From: a virus
Virus record (IMG/VR): IMGVR_UViG_3300020378_000018
Location: 1-32,004 of that record
Strand: one strand, 5' to 3'
DNA length: 32,004 bases
Shown: positions 1 to 5,256 of the stretch, one piece after another
Layout of the letters: every line of letters begins with the position of its first letter
How positions within the stretch are numbered: the first letter of the stretch is position 1
Program-made: the position numbers and the translations under genes
Notes under the pieces: generated by a model
The model's input: the letters and a program-made list of their open reading frames with translations, nothing else
Databases searched by the model: none
What the model was told of the DNA's origin: nothing

Positions 1-43
1 ACGCTCCTTAGACGTGCGCGTCTACCAATTCCGCCACGTCCGC
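1..43 (-). other. 5' portion of a tRNA-Leu sequence, probable attP core
   Basis: Read on the minus strand, the sequence from 43 to 1 is the 5' part of a bacterial tRNA-Leu. It has the acceptor strand GCGGACG, the D arm GCGG-AATTGGTAGA-CGC, the anticodon stem CACGT and the loop CTAAGGA. My folding gives U33, anticodon AAG and G37. The window ends before the variable arm, so I cannot tell whether a full tRNA or only a phage-borne fragment follows. The integrase reading frame runs into it and stops at TAA inside the anticodon loop. A tRNA-Leu fragment directly downstream of int is reported for the cyanophage P-SSP7 as its presumed integration site, so this is most likely attP (or attL/attR if the source is a prophage). 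Confidence 0.85.
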
Positions 44-1096
44 AAAGGGTTTTCGAGCATCGGCGGATGTGAAAACCTCATTATTATACGACGTAAGTGG
101 CTGAAATTGGGGGTCTGCCGCCACATCCGCTGATGTGGAATGAACCCTTGCCATTGCATATCTATCTTCCTCGGTTAAAACTTTTTGCATTTTTTGCAGC
201 TCGCCTGTGTGGTAAGCCTTTGCGAGATTAACCAAGTCTCTGCTCTTCTGTTTGCCCAACGCTCTGGCATAACGTCTCGTAACTTCAACGGAGCTGTGGC
301 ACATGATGTCACATACTCTGTCGATTGGAGTATCGATCATCAACAACGCACTACAGAATGTGTGGCGCAGCTGCTTCAATGGATACTGTTTGTCTTGAGG
401 TAATGCATAAGAACGATTCTTGTTAAACCAATAAGCCAGTGTGTCTACGGTTTCCCAGTCGTCTCCAAAAACTAGAGCATCTTTATGCTTGTTATTGATA
501 CGTGGCTCAAGTACTTCATGTAGTTTGGGCATTATTGGTATAGGTACTATCTTGGAAGCTTTGTTCTGAAAACTTCTACCTATGTATAGCCAGCCGTGCT
601 CGAGATCGATGTCCCTGGCTCTGATCTTAAGGATTTCACCACGTCTAGCACCTGACCATGCGAGAGCCAATATGATGTCGGCCAGATCATCTCTGCCCAT
701 AAACTCATAAGATCTTGCATACTTAACCATTGCATCTACCTCGTCAAAGGTATAGACAATTGGTGTTTGTTGCGGTTCATGCTGACGTGCTCCTACAAAG
801 CATGTAGGGAACTCCGGAATTAGGTGACGTTGAGCACAAAACAATAAAGCTGTCTTCACAGCTGATATTGACTTGTTGATTGTGGAAGGTGAAAGGCCCT
901 GATGCTTCATCGTATTGATGAGCTTGTCCATTGCCATCCAGTCAATCATGCTCACGGCACAATTACCCCAGACCTTCTGCGGCCATGCGAGGTTATTGAT
1001 GATAGTTTGACGCGACCTTGAGTGAACCCATTGAGGTCTACTCTTAAGGGCGTAATCAATACACTGATTCAGTGTTCTAAATTGTTTGTTCGCCAT
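8..1096 (-). CDS. int: Tyrosine site-specific recombinase (phage integrase)
   Basis: This 362-residue tyrosine recombinase should catalyse integration of the phage into a host tRNA-Leu gene. The N-terminal part (about 1-110) is a SAM-like core-binding domain. The catalytic domain has Arg151 in SGARRGE, Lys182 in the beta-hairpin NKASKIVPI, Arg244 in KQLRHTF, His267 in CHSSVEVT and the nucleophile Tyr276 in RRYARAL. The first residue of the usual HxxR box is Lys241 instead of His, a variation seen in some family members. The last 11 codons (ADVAELVDAHV) are encoded by the tRNA-Leu/attP sequence, so strand exchange keeps the C-terminus intact. The gene overlaps the preceding winged-helix gene by 20 bases. 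A tail of about 70 residues follows the catalytic Tyr, with two ADVA motifs that mirror the att sequence. Confidence 0.95.
   Translation of the reverse strand: MANKQFRTLNQCIDYALKSRPQWVHSRSRQTIINNLAWPQKVWGNCAVSMIDWMAMDKLINTMKHQGLSPSTINKSISAVKTALLFCAQRHLIPEFPTCFVGARQHEPQQTPIVYTFDEVDAMVKYARSYEFMGRDDLADIILALAWSGARRGEILKIRARDIDLEHGWLYIGRSFQNKASKIVPIPIMPKLHEVLEPRINNKHKDALVFGDDWETVDTLAYWFNKNRSYALPQDKQYPLKQLRHTFCSALLMIDTPIDRVCDIMCHSSVEVTRRYARALGKQKSRDLVNLAKAYHTGELQKMQKVLTEEDRYAMARVHSTSADVAADPQFQPLTSYNNEVFTSADARKPFADVAELVDAHV
118..130 (-). repeat. 13-bp near-copy of the attP core inside int
   Basis: The bases at 118-130 (CCGCCACATCCGC on the plus strand) match 12 of 13 bases of the tRNA-Leu/attP sequence at 31-43 (CCGCCACGTCCGC). 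The two lie 87 bases apart in the same orientation, and both encode ADVA in the integrase frame. The copy also forms one arm of a small palindrome, CCACATC-cgct-GATGTGG, at 121-138. This could be coincidence in a coding region, an arm-type integrase site, or a relic of an earlier att duplication. Confidence 0.4.
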
Positions 1097-1460
1097 AAAG
1101 AATTTGTTTCATGGTGTTTGCAAGTTGTCGACCTTTGGCTGTCAGTTGAAGTATTTGTCTACGACGATTTGTCCTATCCCTATACTTAACAATCAAGCCC
1201 AGACCTGGTTTTCCTAACCTATGTTGATCACTTAACCAATCAGTATTCCTGCTTCCGCTTGCACTGGATAATTCCAATTCTCTTTCCATATCGATTTTAT
1301 TGCAGTCATCGTGACTAGCTACGTATAAGAAAGTGGCGATTACTTGAGCAGGAATTTCTTTGGAATATGCGTTCTCGGAGTTTCTAAAGGCTTCGATCGC
1401 TCGAGCCAGCTTCTCCATCTGATAGCATGTCACCGCCCTGCTTGGGTTGAGGTCTGACAT
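1077..1460 (-). CDS. Small winged-helix (MarR-like) DNA-binding protein
   Basis: This is a 127-residue protein with the layout of a MarR-type winged helix. A helical N-terminus (about 15-50) is followed by a helix-turn-helix (about 55-80, KIDMERELELSSASGSRNTDW) and a basic wing (about 88-106, GLGLIVKYRDRTNRRRQ). The C-terminal helix LTAKGRQLANTM is typical of MarR-like regulators. It probably binds DNA. Because it sits just upstream of int and overlaps it by 20 bases, a role in controlling int or as a directionality factor is plausible, but this is inferred from position only. No clear Shine-Dalgarno precedes ATG 1460; Met15 is an alternative start. A second frame with a good ribosome binding site enters from upstream (1578) and overlaps its first 77 bases. 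Confidence 0.75.
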   Translation of the reverse strand: MSDLNPSRAVTCYQMEKLARAIEAFRNSENAYSKEIPAQVIATFLYVASHDDCNKIDMERELELSSASGSRNTDWLSDQHRLGKPGLGLIVKYRDRTNRRRQILQLTAKGRQLANTMKQILYGEQTI

Positions 1461-1578
1461 TGGTGGGAAGGGGTCTTGGTCTATATTCTAGGTGAAGTCT
1501 CCCTAAGTGGATGGAAAAATCGAAAAAATTGTCATTTTCTATACCTACATAGATGGAGCCAAAAGAGAATAGTGTCAT
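1384..1578 (-). CDS. Possible 64-residue small protein overlapping the winged-helix gene
   Basis: I keep this frame as a candidate because its ATG at 1578 has one of the better ribosome binding sites in the early region (ATAGGAGC, then 4 bases, then ATG). The first 40 residues cover a stretch that no other gene explains. The last 25 residues overlap the start of the winged-helix gene in another frame. The composition (IHLGRLHLEYRPRPLPT, then polar) gives no family. Alternatives are a leader peptide that couples translation into the winged-helix gene, or one longer protein interrupted by a frameshift near 1450. Confidence 0.4.
   Translation of the reverse strand: MTLFSFGSIYVGIENDNFFDFSIHLGRLHLEYRPRPLPTNVRPQPKQGGDMLSDGEAGSSDRSL
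1503..1510 (-). promoter_or_regulatory. CCACTTAG motif, candidate phage RNA polymerase promoter (copy 1)
   Basis: The minus strand reads CCACTTAGGGAGA here, close to the core and start of the T7 promoter (CACTATAGGGAGA). It lies about 45 bases upstream of the winged-helix gene start at 1460. It is one of four CCACTTAG octamers on the coding strand. Confidence 0.4.
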
Positions 1579-1590
1579 AAATGCTCCTAT

Positions 1591-1731
1591 CTAGTTGCTT
1601 GCCATAACAGACAACTTAGAGTCTTCGTGGATTTGTTGCAACATTATTTTTTGCAACTCCTCTTTATGTGGATGAGTTGACAATTGCTGTAACAATTGAC
1701 ACATCCTTCTGGTATATGTTGTTCTATTCAT
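1591..1731 (-). CDS. 46-residue hypothetical protein
   Basis: I take the internal ATG at 1731 as the start. A longer form opening at 1851 would overlap the 108-residue upstream gene by 100 bases, and its first 40 residues look like a shadow of that gene. The resulting protein (MNRTTYTRRMCQLLQQLS...) is short, helical and basic at the N-terminus, with several Gln and Leu residues that could form a small amphipathic helix. No family is recognised and there is no clear Shine-Dalgarno. It lies in the run of tiny early genes ahead of int. Confidence 0.5.
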   Translation of the reverse strand: MNRTTYTRRMCQLLQQLSTHPHKEELQKIMLQQIHEDSKLSVMASN

Positions 1732-1751
1732 AGTGATAATGGTTATCGTTT

Positions 1752-2078
1752 TTATATCCAATCTGTAGGCGGCTCGGGGCTGAGGTGGTACATACCGTCC
1801 ATCGTAGCCATAGTTATAGACTTGTTTTCCCTCATCGCTTGAGTGATGCAAGCCTCGGCTCCGCGCTTGGTGTTGTAATATTTCTCAACGTACTTGCCAG
1901 TGTTGTTATCTTCAATTCTGATGATACCGAAGACAGAATCGGGAATGACATACTGATGACATTTCCACTCCTTCAGCTCTTCATACGAGAGACTAGGCAA
2001 AAACTCTTCGGGTAGATCTCTTACGGCTCTCCAATTATTAGGAAAGTATTTTTGTCCTCTATTAGGTTTATTTTTCAT
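1752..2078 (-). CDS. 108-residue hypothetical early protein
   Basis: This is a soluble 108-residue protein of unknown function with no transmembrane segment or known motif. It starts with a basic patch (MKNKPNRGQKYFPNNWR), continues with an acidic helix (LPEEFLPSLSYEELKEWK) and ends with a Pro-rich tail. Its ATG overlaps the stop of the 57-residue gene upstream in an ATGA arrangement, so the two are translationally coupled. A GGAG lies 12 bases before the ATG. Confidence 0.75.
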   Translation of the reverse strand: MKNKPNRGQKYFPNNWRAVRDLPEEFLPSLSYEELKEWKCHQYVIPDSVFGIIRIEDNNTGKYVEKYYNTKRGAEACITQAMRENKSITMATMDGMYHLSPEPPTDWI

Positions 2079-2248
2079 AATGGATATACTCCGGTTATAT
2101 GTTTAACATCAATTAGCTCATATCCCCTGGTATCACACCAGTTCTTAGCTTTCCACGCTGCGTCTTCATAATCGCCAGCCTCCATGAGATGCCAACGCCA
2201 ATCAGACCAGTGAGGTAAGACTTTAAATTCAACTTGATAAGAGTTCAT
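2075..2248 (-). CDS. 57-residue hypothetical early protein
   Basis: This short gene runs from ATG at 2248 to TGA at 2077-2075. It was read by eye because it is under 60 codons. It encodes MNSYQVEFKVLPHWSDW followed by a helix with several Trp and Ala residues and the ending GYELIDVKHITGVYPL. The stop overlaps the next gene's start (ATGA), which strongly supports it as real. The pattern of a beta strand, an amphipathic helix and a final strand suggests a compact alpha/beta domain. No family is recognised. A weak AGGCG lies upstream of the ATG. Confidence 0.75.
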   Translation of the reverse strand: MNSYQVEFKVLPHWSDWRWHLMEAGDYEDAAWKAKNWCDTRGYELIDVKHITGVYPL

Positions 2249-2325
2249 AGTGACGCCTATAGATGTGTGTGAAGCCTGTCCTTGTTCAAGGGGGGTTTAT
2301 TGACTGTCAGGTGTAGTCACAATTT

Positions 2326-2535
2326 TTATCTGCAAAGAAAGTGTCCAGTGCATTGAAACTGCCACTTAAATTCAAATAAATCACCGTATTCCTTAGCGAC
2401 TCGAGAGTCGATGATACGGGCAATAGTTTGTCGGTCTGCGTCCGTGAGCACGTCGCAAACGTTAAAGTCTTTCGTGCGGCAAAGTTTCTTGTTATGCTCG
2501 TCCGCTTGTTCGATCAAGTCGTTGTACTCGGTCAT
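2326..2535 (-). CDS. 69-residue hypothetical early protein
   Basis: This 69-residue acidic, largely helical protein begins MTEYNDLIEQADEHNKKL and contains four Cys (19, 27, 61 and 68). AAGGAG sits two bases before the ATG at 2535, and the stop of the upstream 54-residue gene overlaps the ATG (ATGA). No family is recognised. It closes a three-gene coupled run (2908 to 2326). The 77 bases after its stop (2249-2325) contain a short CCTTG/CAAGG hairpin but no gene. Confidence 0.7.
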   Translation of the reverse strand: MTEYNDLIEQADEHNKKLCRTKDFNVCDVLTDADRQTIARIIDSRVAKEYGDLFEFKWQFQCTGHFLCR

Positions 2536-2696
2536 AACTCCTTCGAGTAATCAACCTTCTTCTTGTCATGCACGCAGTCAATACGTCCAATCTTTCCGAA
2601 GGTGAGAGCCATTTGTTCAGCCTGTTCTTTGCTGTTAGCTTCAAACCTGTAATAGTTAAATACTGTCTTACTGGTTCTTACTTCGTATGTACTCAT
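2532..2696 (-). CDS. 54-residue hypothetical early protein
   Basis: This short gene runs from ATG at 2696 to TGA at 2534-2532 and encodes MSTYEVRTSKTVFNYYRFEA, then a helix and IGRIDCVHDKKKVDYSKEL. Both ends overlap neighbours by an ATGA junction, which is strong support for a real gene despite its size. The strand-helix-strand pattern with charged residues suggests a small alpha/beta protein of the kind common in early phage regions. Function unknown. Confidence 0.8.
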   Translation of the reverse strand: MSTYEVRTSKTVFNYYRFEANSKEQAEQMALTFGKIGRIDCVHDKKKVDYSKEL

Positions 2697-2908
2697 AGCT
2701 CTCCTTGTCTTCTAGCTTGAGTGTCCCTGAGTGATGGGCGTTTCGGCTCAGGTTTAAAAGAGTCGATGATGATCTCCCACCTTAACGCCTTGTCCTTGAG
2801 AGATCCCAGTTCCTGGAGTACTTCTTGGAAAGTAGAAGACTCATTAAGATCCGGATTACTTGCCCATGCAATTGCATAGACTTCCGAAATAAACTTTGAC
2901 TGATTCAT
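2693..2908 (-). CDS. 71-residue hypothetical early protein
   Basis: This 71-residue protein (MNQSKFISEVYAIAWASNP...) has a helical first half and a basic C-terminus (KPEPKRPSLRDTQARRQGEL). It opens the coupled run of three small genes, with its TGA overlapping the next ATG. No Shine-Dalgarno is visible before the ATG at 2908. Upstream lie a CCCAGC/GCTGGG hairpin, a tRNA-like segment and a strong terminator, so this run is transcribed either from an unseen promoter in 2909-3015 or by read-through. Confidence 0.75.
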   Translation of the reverse strand: MNQSKFISEVYAIAWASNPDLNESSTFQEVLQELGSLKDKALRWEIIIDSFKPEPKRPSLRDTQARRQGEL

Positions 2909-2916
2909 AGATTGTC

Positions 2917-2939
2917 AATAAACCCAGCTCATTGCTGGG
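2917..2939 (-). terminator. Weak hairpin (possible attenuator) before the small early operon
   Basis: On the minus strand CCCAGC-aatga-GCTGGG is followed by TTTATTG. The stem is perfect but the T-tract is short. It ends 8 bases before the ATG at 2908, so it could act as an attenuator, a processing site or a weak terminator. Confidence 0.4.
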
Positions 2940-2944
2940 CAACT

Positions 2945-2983
2945 GGACGAGCTGGAGTTGAACCAACTAAATACCCTGCGTCC
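2945..2983 (-). ncRNA. tRNA-like acceptor/T-arm minihelix 1
   Basis: The minus strand holds a canonical tRNA T arm (stem GTTGG/CCAGC with loop TTCAACT). It is followed after one base by CGTCC, which pairs with GGACG 38 bases upstream. The result is an acceptor-plus-T-arm structure of 39 bases with no D or anticodon arm; eleven bases replace them. I could not fold a full class I or II tRNA from the flanks. It lies between a strong terminator (3016-3060) and the small early operon. It may be a tRNA remnant, a tRNA mimic or a chance T-loop hairpin. Confidence 0.4.
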
Positions 2984-3015
2984 GTGAGCGACCTTGAGAT
3001 TCCAGGCCACCACTA

Positions 3016-3060
3016 GAAAAAAAATAAAAAAAATAAAAAACGCCCTGATTTTGTGGGCGT
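3016..3060 (-). terminator. Strong intrinsic terminator (distal of a tandem pair)
   Basis: The minus strand forms ACGCCC-acaaaatca-GGGCGT, followed by a long T-tract broken only by single A bases. It lies about 85 bases downstream of the methyltransferase-like gene's stop and would end the transcript of the 5035-3144 gene set. Confidence 0.88.
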
Positions 3061-3093
3061 CCGTGTGTGTGAAGCGGCCTTAGCCGAAATTTT

Positions 3094-3132
3094 TAAAAAA
3101 AATAAAAAATCCGCTCAAAATTTGGGCGGATT
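3094..3132 (-). terminator. Intrinsic terminator (proximal of a tandem pair)
   Basis: The minus strand forms an AATCCGC/GCGGATT stem (3108-3132) followed by TTTTTTATTTTTTTT. It starts 12 bases after the stop codon at 3144. A smaller CGGC-taag-GCCG hairpin lies between it and the second terminator. Confidence 0.85.
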
Positions 3133-3143
3133 CTGTAAAAATA

Positions 3144-3731
3144 TTAGGGACGTATTGCGCCCCATTGCTCGGCCATTGCTTCGGCTATGCCGTCGTAAGT
3201 TTTCGAGCGAATCTTCCAACGGTCAGGGCTGGGCGGTAGCCAGTGCAAACGCTGGCGCACTTTGTCAGGTAGTCCCGAAACATCGACAAACTTTGTGCCT
3301 TTTAATTTTGGTAAACCTTTTAACCACAGACCCGTTTTCTTTTGCTCGGCGTGGCCGAACTCATAAGGCTGGATATATTGGGTAGCTTTGCCCAGACTTG
3401 AGCGGCTGGACAATGCGCCGACGGGATTCTCAACCGCTATGCGTTGGCACTTATTGTTAAATATGCGCTCAACAAATCTAATCGCGGCTTGCTGCTTACC
3501 AGTGCGAACCAGCTCCGCCCAGTTCTTAGCATTACTAACCGTTAAATATGTGCACGGTGGATGAGCAATTATAAGGTCGTAATCGTCGTCGATAATGTCG
3601 AAGATATCGCCCTGATAATGTTTGCCAGCTTTGTCAGTCGGCAAAAGGTCACAACTTATTGCGTCGTGACCACGTTTTGCGAATGCATCGCGGACAGTGC
3701 CCGAATACTCGCAAGCAACTAGTACTTTCAT
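3144..3731 (-). CDS. Phage DNA cytosine-methyltransferase-like protein
   Basis: This 195-residue protein belongs to the compact 'DNA methylase' family seen in many phages. It has a SAM-binding start (VLVACEYSGTVRDAF, with the acidic SCDLLP strand), the C5-methyltransferase catalytic motif as HPPC (57-60, catalytic Cys60) and the motif VI equivalent as ENPVG (101-105). The family endings QPYEFGH, KKTGLWLKGLP and GIAEAMAEQWG are also present. It is much shorter than a classical Dcm enzyme and lacks a separate target-recognition domain. Modification of phage DNA against host restriction is the likely role, but the product base is not certain. It follows the DUF7227-type gene by 14 bases and is followed by two terminators. 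Its start has no Shine-Dalgarno, but CCACTTAG lies 15 bases upstream. Confidence 0.8.
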   Translation of the reverse strand: MKVLVACEYSGTVRDAFAKRGHDAISCDLLPTDKAGKHYQGDIFDIIDDDYDLIIAHPPCTYLTVSNAKNWAELVRTGKQQAAIRFVERIFNNKCQRIAVENPVGALSSRSSLGKATQYIQPYEFGHAEQKKTGLWLKGLPKLKGTKFVDVSGLPDKVRQRLHWLPPSPDRWKIRSKTYDGIAEAMAEQWGAIRP

Positions 3732-3745
3732 AATGGAATAATTGT

Positions 3746-3753
3746 CTAAGTGG
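3746..3753 (-). promoter_or_regulatory. CCACTTAG motif (copy 2)
   Basis: The minus strand reads TCCACTTAGACAATTATTCC, 15 bases before the methyltransferase-like gene. It overlaps the stop codon of the preceding gene. The 12 bases TCCACTTAGACA also occur at copy 3. Confidence 0.35.
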
Positions 3754-4477
3754 ATGAATTAAGTAATTGATTTAATTTCTTTTTATTGTTTCCGTGAGCA
3801 ACAAACGCTATCGCGTAGTCACGTGGCTTAGAACATAAAAGACATGTTTCGCACTTTGTAGGCTCGCAAGTTTGGGCGGGGCATACAACAACGCGGCGAC
3901 CTTTAGGCGTTTTAATTGGCTTGCTTACTTTGTAGTAAGTTTTTTTATCTTTTAAAGAAGAATAAGCAATTAAATTTGGATTGTCGGAGCTGATAATAGA
4001 GCAAGCATTTAAACTCTTATCTATTGCGGCGTCGGCATCGCTTAATGATTCGGTGCTGGCGTTGATTGTGAAACCCTGAGCCGTTGCGGTTTTAATTGCT
4101 TCGGTGTTGTGGGTGTTCAGTATGTGATGACTGTATGTCCAGCCTTTGCGCCCTTTGTTAGCTTCGATTAGTTGCTTTAAAAGATCTAATCTAATTAAGC
4201 CGTCATAGTGTGGCATGTCTCCGCTGGTATTCATTCTCCAAGGCTGGCCAGCTGGCAAAGCTTTAATATTGTTTGCCAAACCGTCCCAGTCTGTAAGGTT
4301 TTTCCCAGCGGTTCCCTTGTCTACTTTCGCCCAGATCCAAGACTGGGGGCCAGTTTTGGCGTAGCAATTGCCGTTAATGTGTGGGCATGTTTTCGGACAG
4401 CTGGCCGACTCAGTAATTGTGACTGGTAGCCGCCCAACTTTTGCATTAGATGATTTCTTAATAAATAAGACTTTCAT
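3746..4477 (-). CDS. Cysteine-rich DUF7227-type phage protein
   Basis: This 243-residue protein has a recurrent phage architecture that I recognise as the DUF7227 type. The N-terminal cluster C27-x3-C31-x6-C38 (SCPKTCPHINGNCYAKTG) comes first, then the central RMNTSGDMPHYDGL and TYSHH segments and NASTESLSDAD. The C-terminal cluster is C199, C204, C209, C212 and C215 (CPAQTCEPTKCETCLLC), followed by AFVAHG. Eight cysteines in two clusters suggest bound metal or an iron-sulphur centre. The function is unknown to me. It is paired with the methyltransferase-like gene 14 bases downstream, so a joint role in DNA modification or nucleotide chemistry is possible but inferred. No Shine-Dalgarno is seen. 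Confidence 0.75.
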   Translation of the reverse strand: MKVLFIKKSSNAKVGRLPVTITESASCPKTCPHINGNCYAKTGPQSWIWAKVDKGTAGKNLTDWDGLANNIKALPAGQPWRMNTSGDMPHYDGLIRLDLLKQLIEANKGRKGWTYSHHILNTHNTEAIKTATAQGFTINASTESLSDADAAIDKSLNACSIISSDNPNLIAYSSLKDKKTYYKVSKPIKTPKGRRVVVCPAQTCEPTKCETCLLCSKPRDYAIAFVAHGNNKKKLNQLLNSST

Positions 4478-4507
4478 GTTTTGATTGTTGGCTACTCTCA
4501 GTGAGTA

Positions 4508-4537
4508 GCAAAAGCAAAGGGCGGAATCGAACCGCCC
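4508..4537 (-). terminator. Hairpin with T-loop cap, probable intrinsic terminator
   Basis: The minus strand forms GGGCGG-TTCGATT-CCGCCC, followed by TTTGCTTTTG. The six-pair stem and T-rich tail fit an intrinsic terminator after the 67-residue gene. The loop is exactly a tRNA T-loop (TTCGATT), but no matching acceptor strand is nearby, so I do not call a tRNA. Confidence 0.6.
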
Positions 4538-4568
4538 AAATCGCCCAAAAGCCAGGCTATGACTGGAT

Positions 4569-4772
4569 TTATAGCGTTTTGCTAGTTATTAATTTGCTCT
4601 CAGGATCTAATACGATGCTGAAAGTGTGGCCGAGTCTCTCAAGTGCTCGCATATCCCAGCGAGTTAGGCTTTTTTTGCCAGTGAGAGTGATAATTGCATC
4701 TTTTATGTCAGGGTCAGCAATGTAGGTGCGCTCGGTGCCGAAATCGCGGCGTGTATAAACTTCGATTTCCAT
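4569..4772 (-). CDS. 67-residue hypothetical early protein
   Basis: This 67-residue protein begins MEIEVYTRRDFGTERTYIAD and continues with an alternation of charged helices and strands (DIKDAIITLTGKKSLTRWDM, then ALERLGHTFSIVLDPES). Its ATG overlaps the TAA of the KTSC gene (TAATG), so the two are coupled. It ends just before a terminator-like hairpin. No family is recognised. Confidence 0.75.
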   Translation of the reverse strand: MEIEVYTRRDFGTERTYIADPDIKDAIITLTGKKSLTRWDMRALERLGHTFSIVLDPESKLITSKTL

Positions 4773-5035
4773 TAGTTTTTAACCCCTAATAAAGAGTGAC
4801 TAAATAAAGCAAAGCCAGTGCGCTTACAAGTAACGCCCTTAGTTCTTTTAATCTTGTTTGCCCAAAAGCCAAGGGATATCGACCCATTAATAAATAGATT
4901 GATAATTGCAAGACTTGGGACGTTGCTGTATGTGTACTCTCTGCCGCCGACATAGCGAACTATTGCAACACGTCTAAAAGGACACGCGGCGATAGTCTCA
5001 ACGCATGTTGAGGTGCGATCTTCTATGTAATACAT
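4772..5035 (-). CDS. KTSC-domain-like small protein
   Basis: The 87-residue form starting at ATG 5035 resembles the KTSC domain. It has a beta-hairpin with the pattern VAIVRYVGGREYTYSNVP, then a hydrophobic helix and SISLGFWANKIKRTKGV, matching the family's G-x-x-Y-x-Y-x-x-V-P and S-x-G-x-x-x-N-x-I layout. KTSC proteins are small phage and bacterial proteins of poorly known function, sometimes fused to RNA-related domains. A longer form would need a TTG at 5137 and would run through the tRNA-like structure, so I reject it. No Shine-Dalgarno is seen. It is the first protein gene after the promoter region and couples to the 67-residue gene. Confidence 0.65.
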   Translation of the reverse strand: MYYIEDRTSTCVETIAACPFRRVAIVRYVGGREYTYSNVPSLAIINLFINGSISLGFWANKIKRTKGVTCKRTGFALFSHSLLGVKN

Positions 5036-5064
5036 AAAATTAATTAAGTAAGTGGAAATACTGT

Positions 5065-5072
5065 CTAAGTGG
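5065..5072 (-). promoter_or_regulatory. CCACTTAG motif (copy 3)
   Basis: The minus strand reads TCCACTTAGACAGTATTTCC, 30 bases before the KTSC start and 7 bases after the tRNA-like minihelix. A further one-off copy, CCACTTAC, follows at 5047-5054. Confidence 0.35.
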
Positions 5073-5079
5073 ACAGTAA

Positions 5080-5126
5080 GCCAATATAAAGAATCGAACT
5101 TTATTAAAAGGCCTAACCTTATTGGC
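5080..5126 (-). ncRNA. tRNA-like acceptor/T-arm minihelix 2
   Basis: On the minus strand, 47 bases fold as a shortened tRNA. A perfect 7-pair acceptor stem (GCCAATA with TATTGGC) is joined directly to a T arm (TAAAG-TTCGATT-CTTTA), with no unpaired base between them, as in a real tRNA. The D and anticodon arms are replaced by 16 bases that can form a tiny AGG-ttagg-CCT hairpin. No CCA is encoded after the acceptor. It sits in the 5' leader of the early transcript, downstream of two promoters. It could be a tRNA mimic, a processing signal for tRNA nucleases, or a remnant. Evidence is structural only. Confidence 0.5.
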
Positions 5127-5256
5127 GCATACTTCAAACGCTTGCCAGCGGTAGCAATTACTTTAAGTCAGTTGCTAAGACTGTTATTTAGTTCCCATTG
5201 CGTGGGTTAGTCCTTACGGCTCGGGGCGGCTATCCAGCCACAACGTAATTAATATA
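5127..5256 (-). other. Non-coding leader with several hairpins
   Basis: No protein gene is visible. The minus strand contains in order GGCT-ggat-AGCC, CCCA-cgcaa-TGGG, a TAGCAA/TTGCTA stem with a 13-base loop, and CGCT-ggca-AGCG, followed directly by the tRNA-like minihelix. The density of stems and the GC-rich patch (about 5215-5240) suggest a folded 5' leader RNA. I could not match it to a known RNA class by eye. Confidence 0.4.

Noticed and set aside
2940-3015. Complete tRNA gene (Leu or Ser type) on the minus strand
   Set aside because: A T arm and a possible D-arm-like segment exist, but no anticodon arm pairs and the acceptor only closes as a 5-pair minihelix; kept as tRNA-like.
3053-3385. 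Plus-strand 110-residue frame over the terminators and methyltransferase-like gene
   Set aside because: It runs through two terminator hairpins and has no family pattern.
4772-5137. 121-residue extended form of the KTSC protein
   Set aside because: It would need a TTG start and would translate through the tRNA-like minihelix; the ATG at 5035 gives the full domain.
5080-5256. tmRNA or group I intron
   Set aside because: The acceptor/T-arm region is tRNA-like, but I find no tag reading frame and no clear intron core elements; no known class fits.
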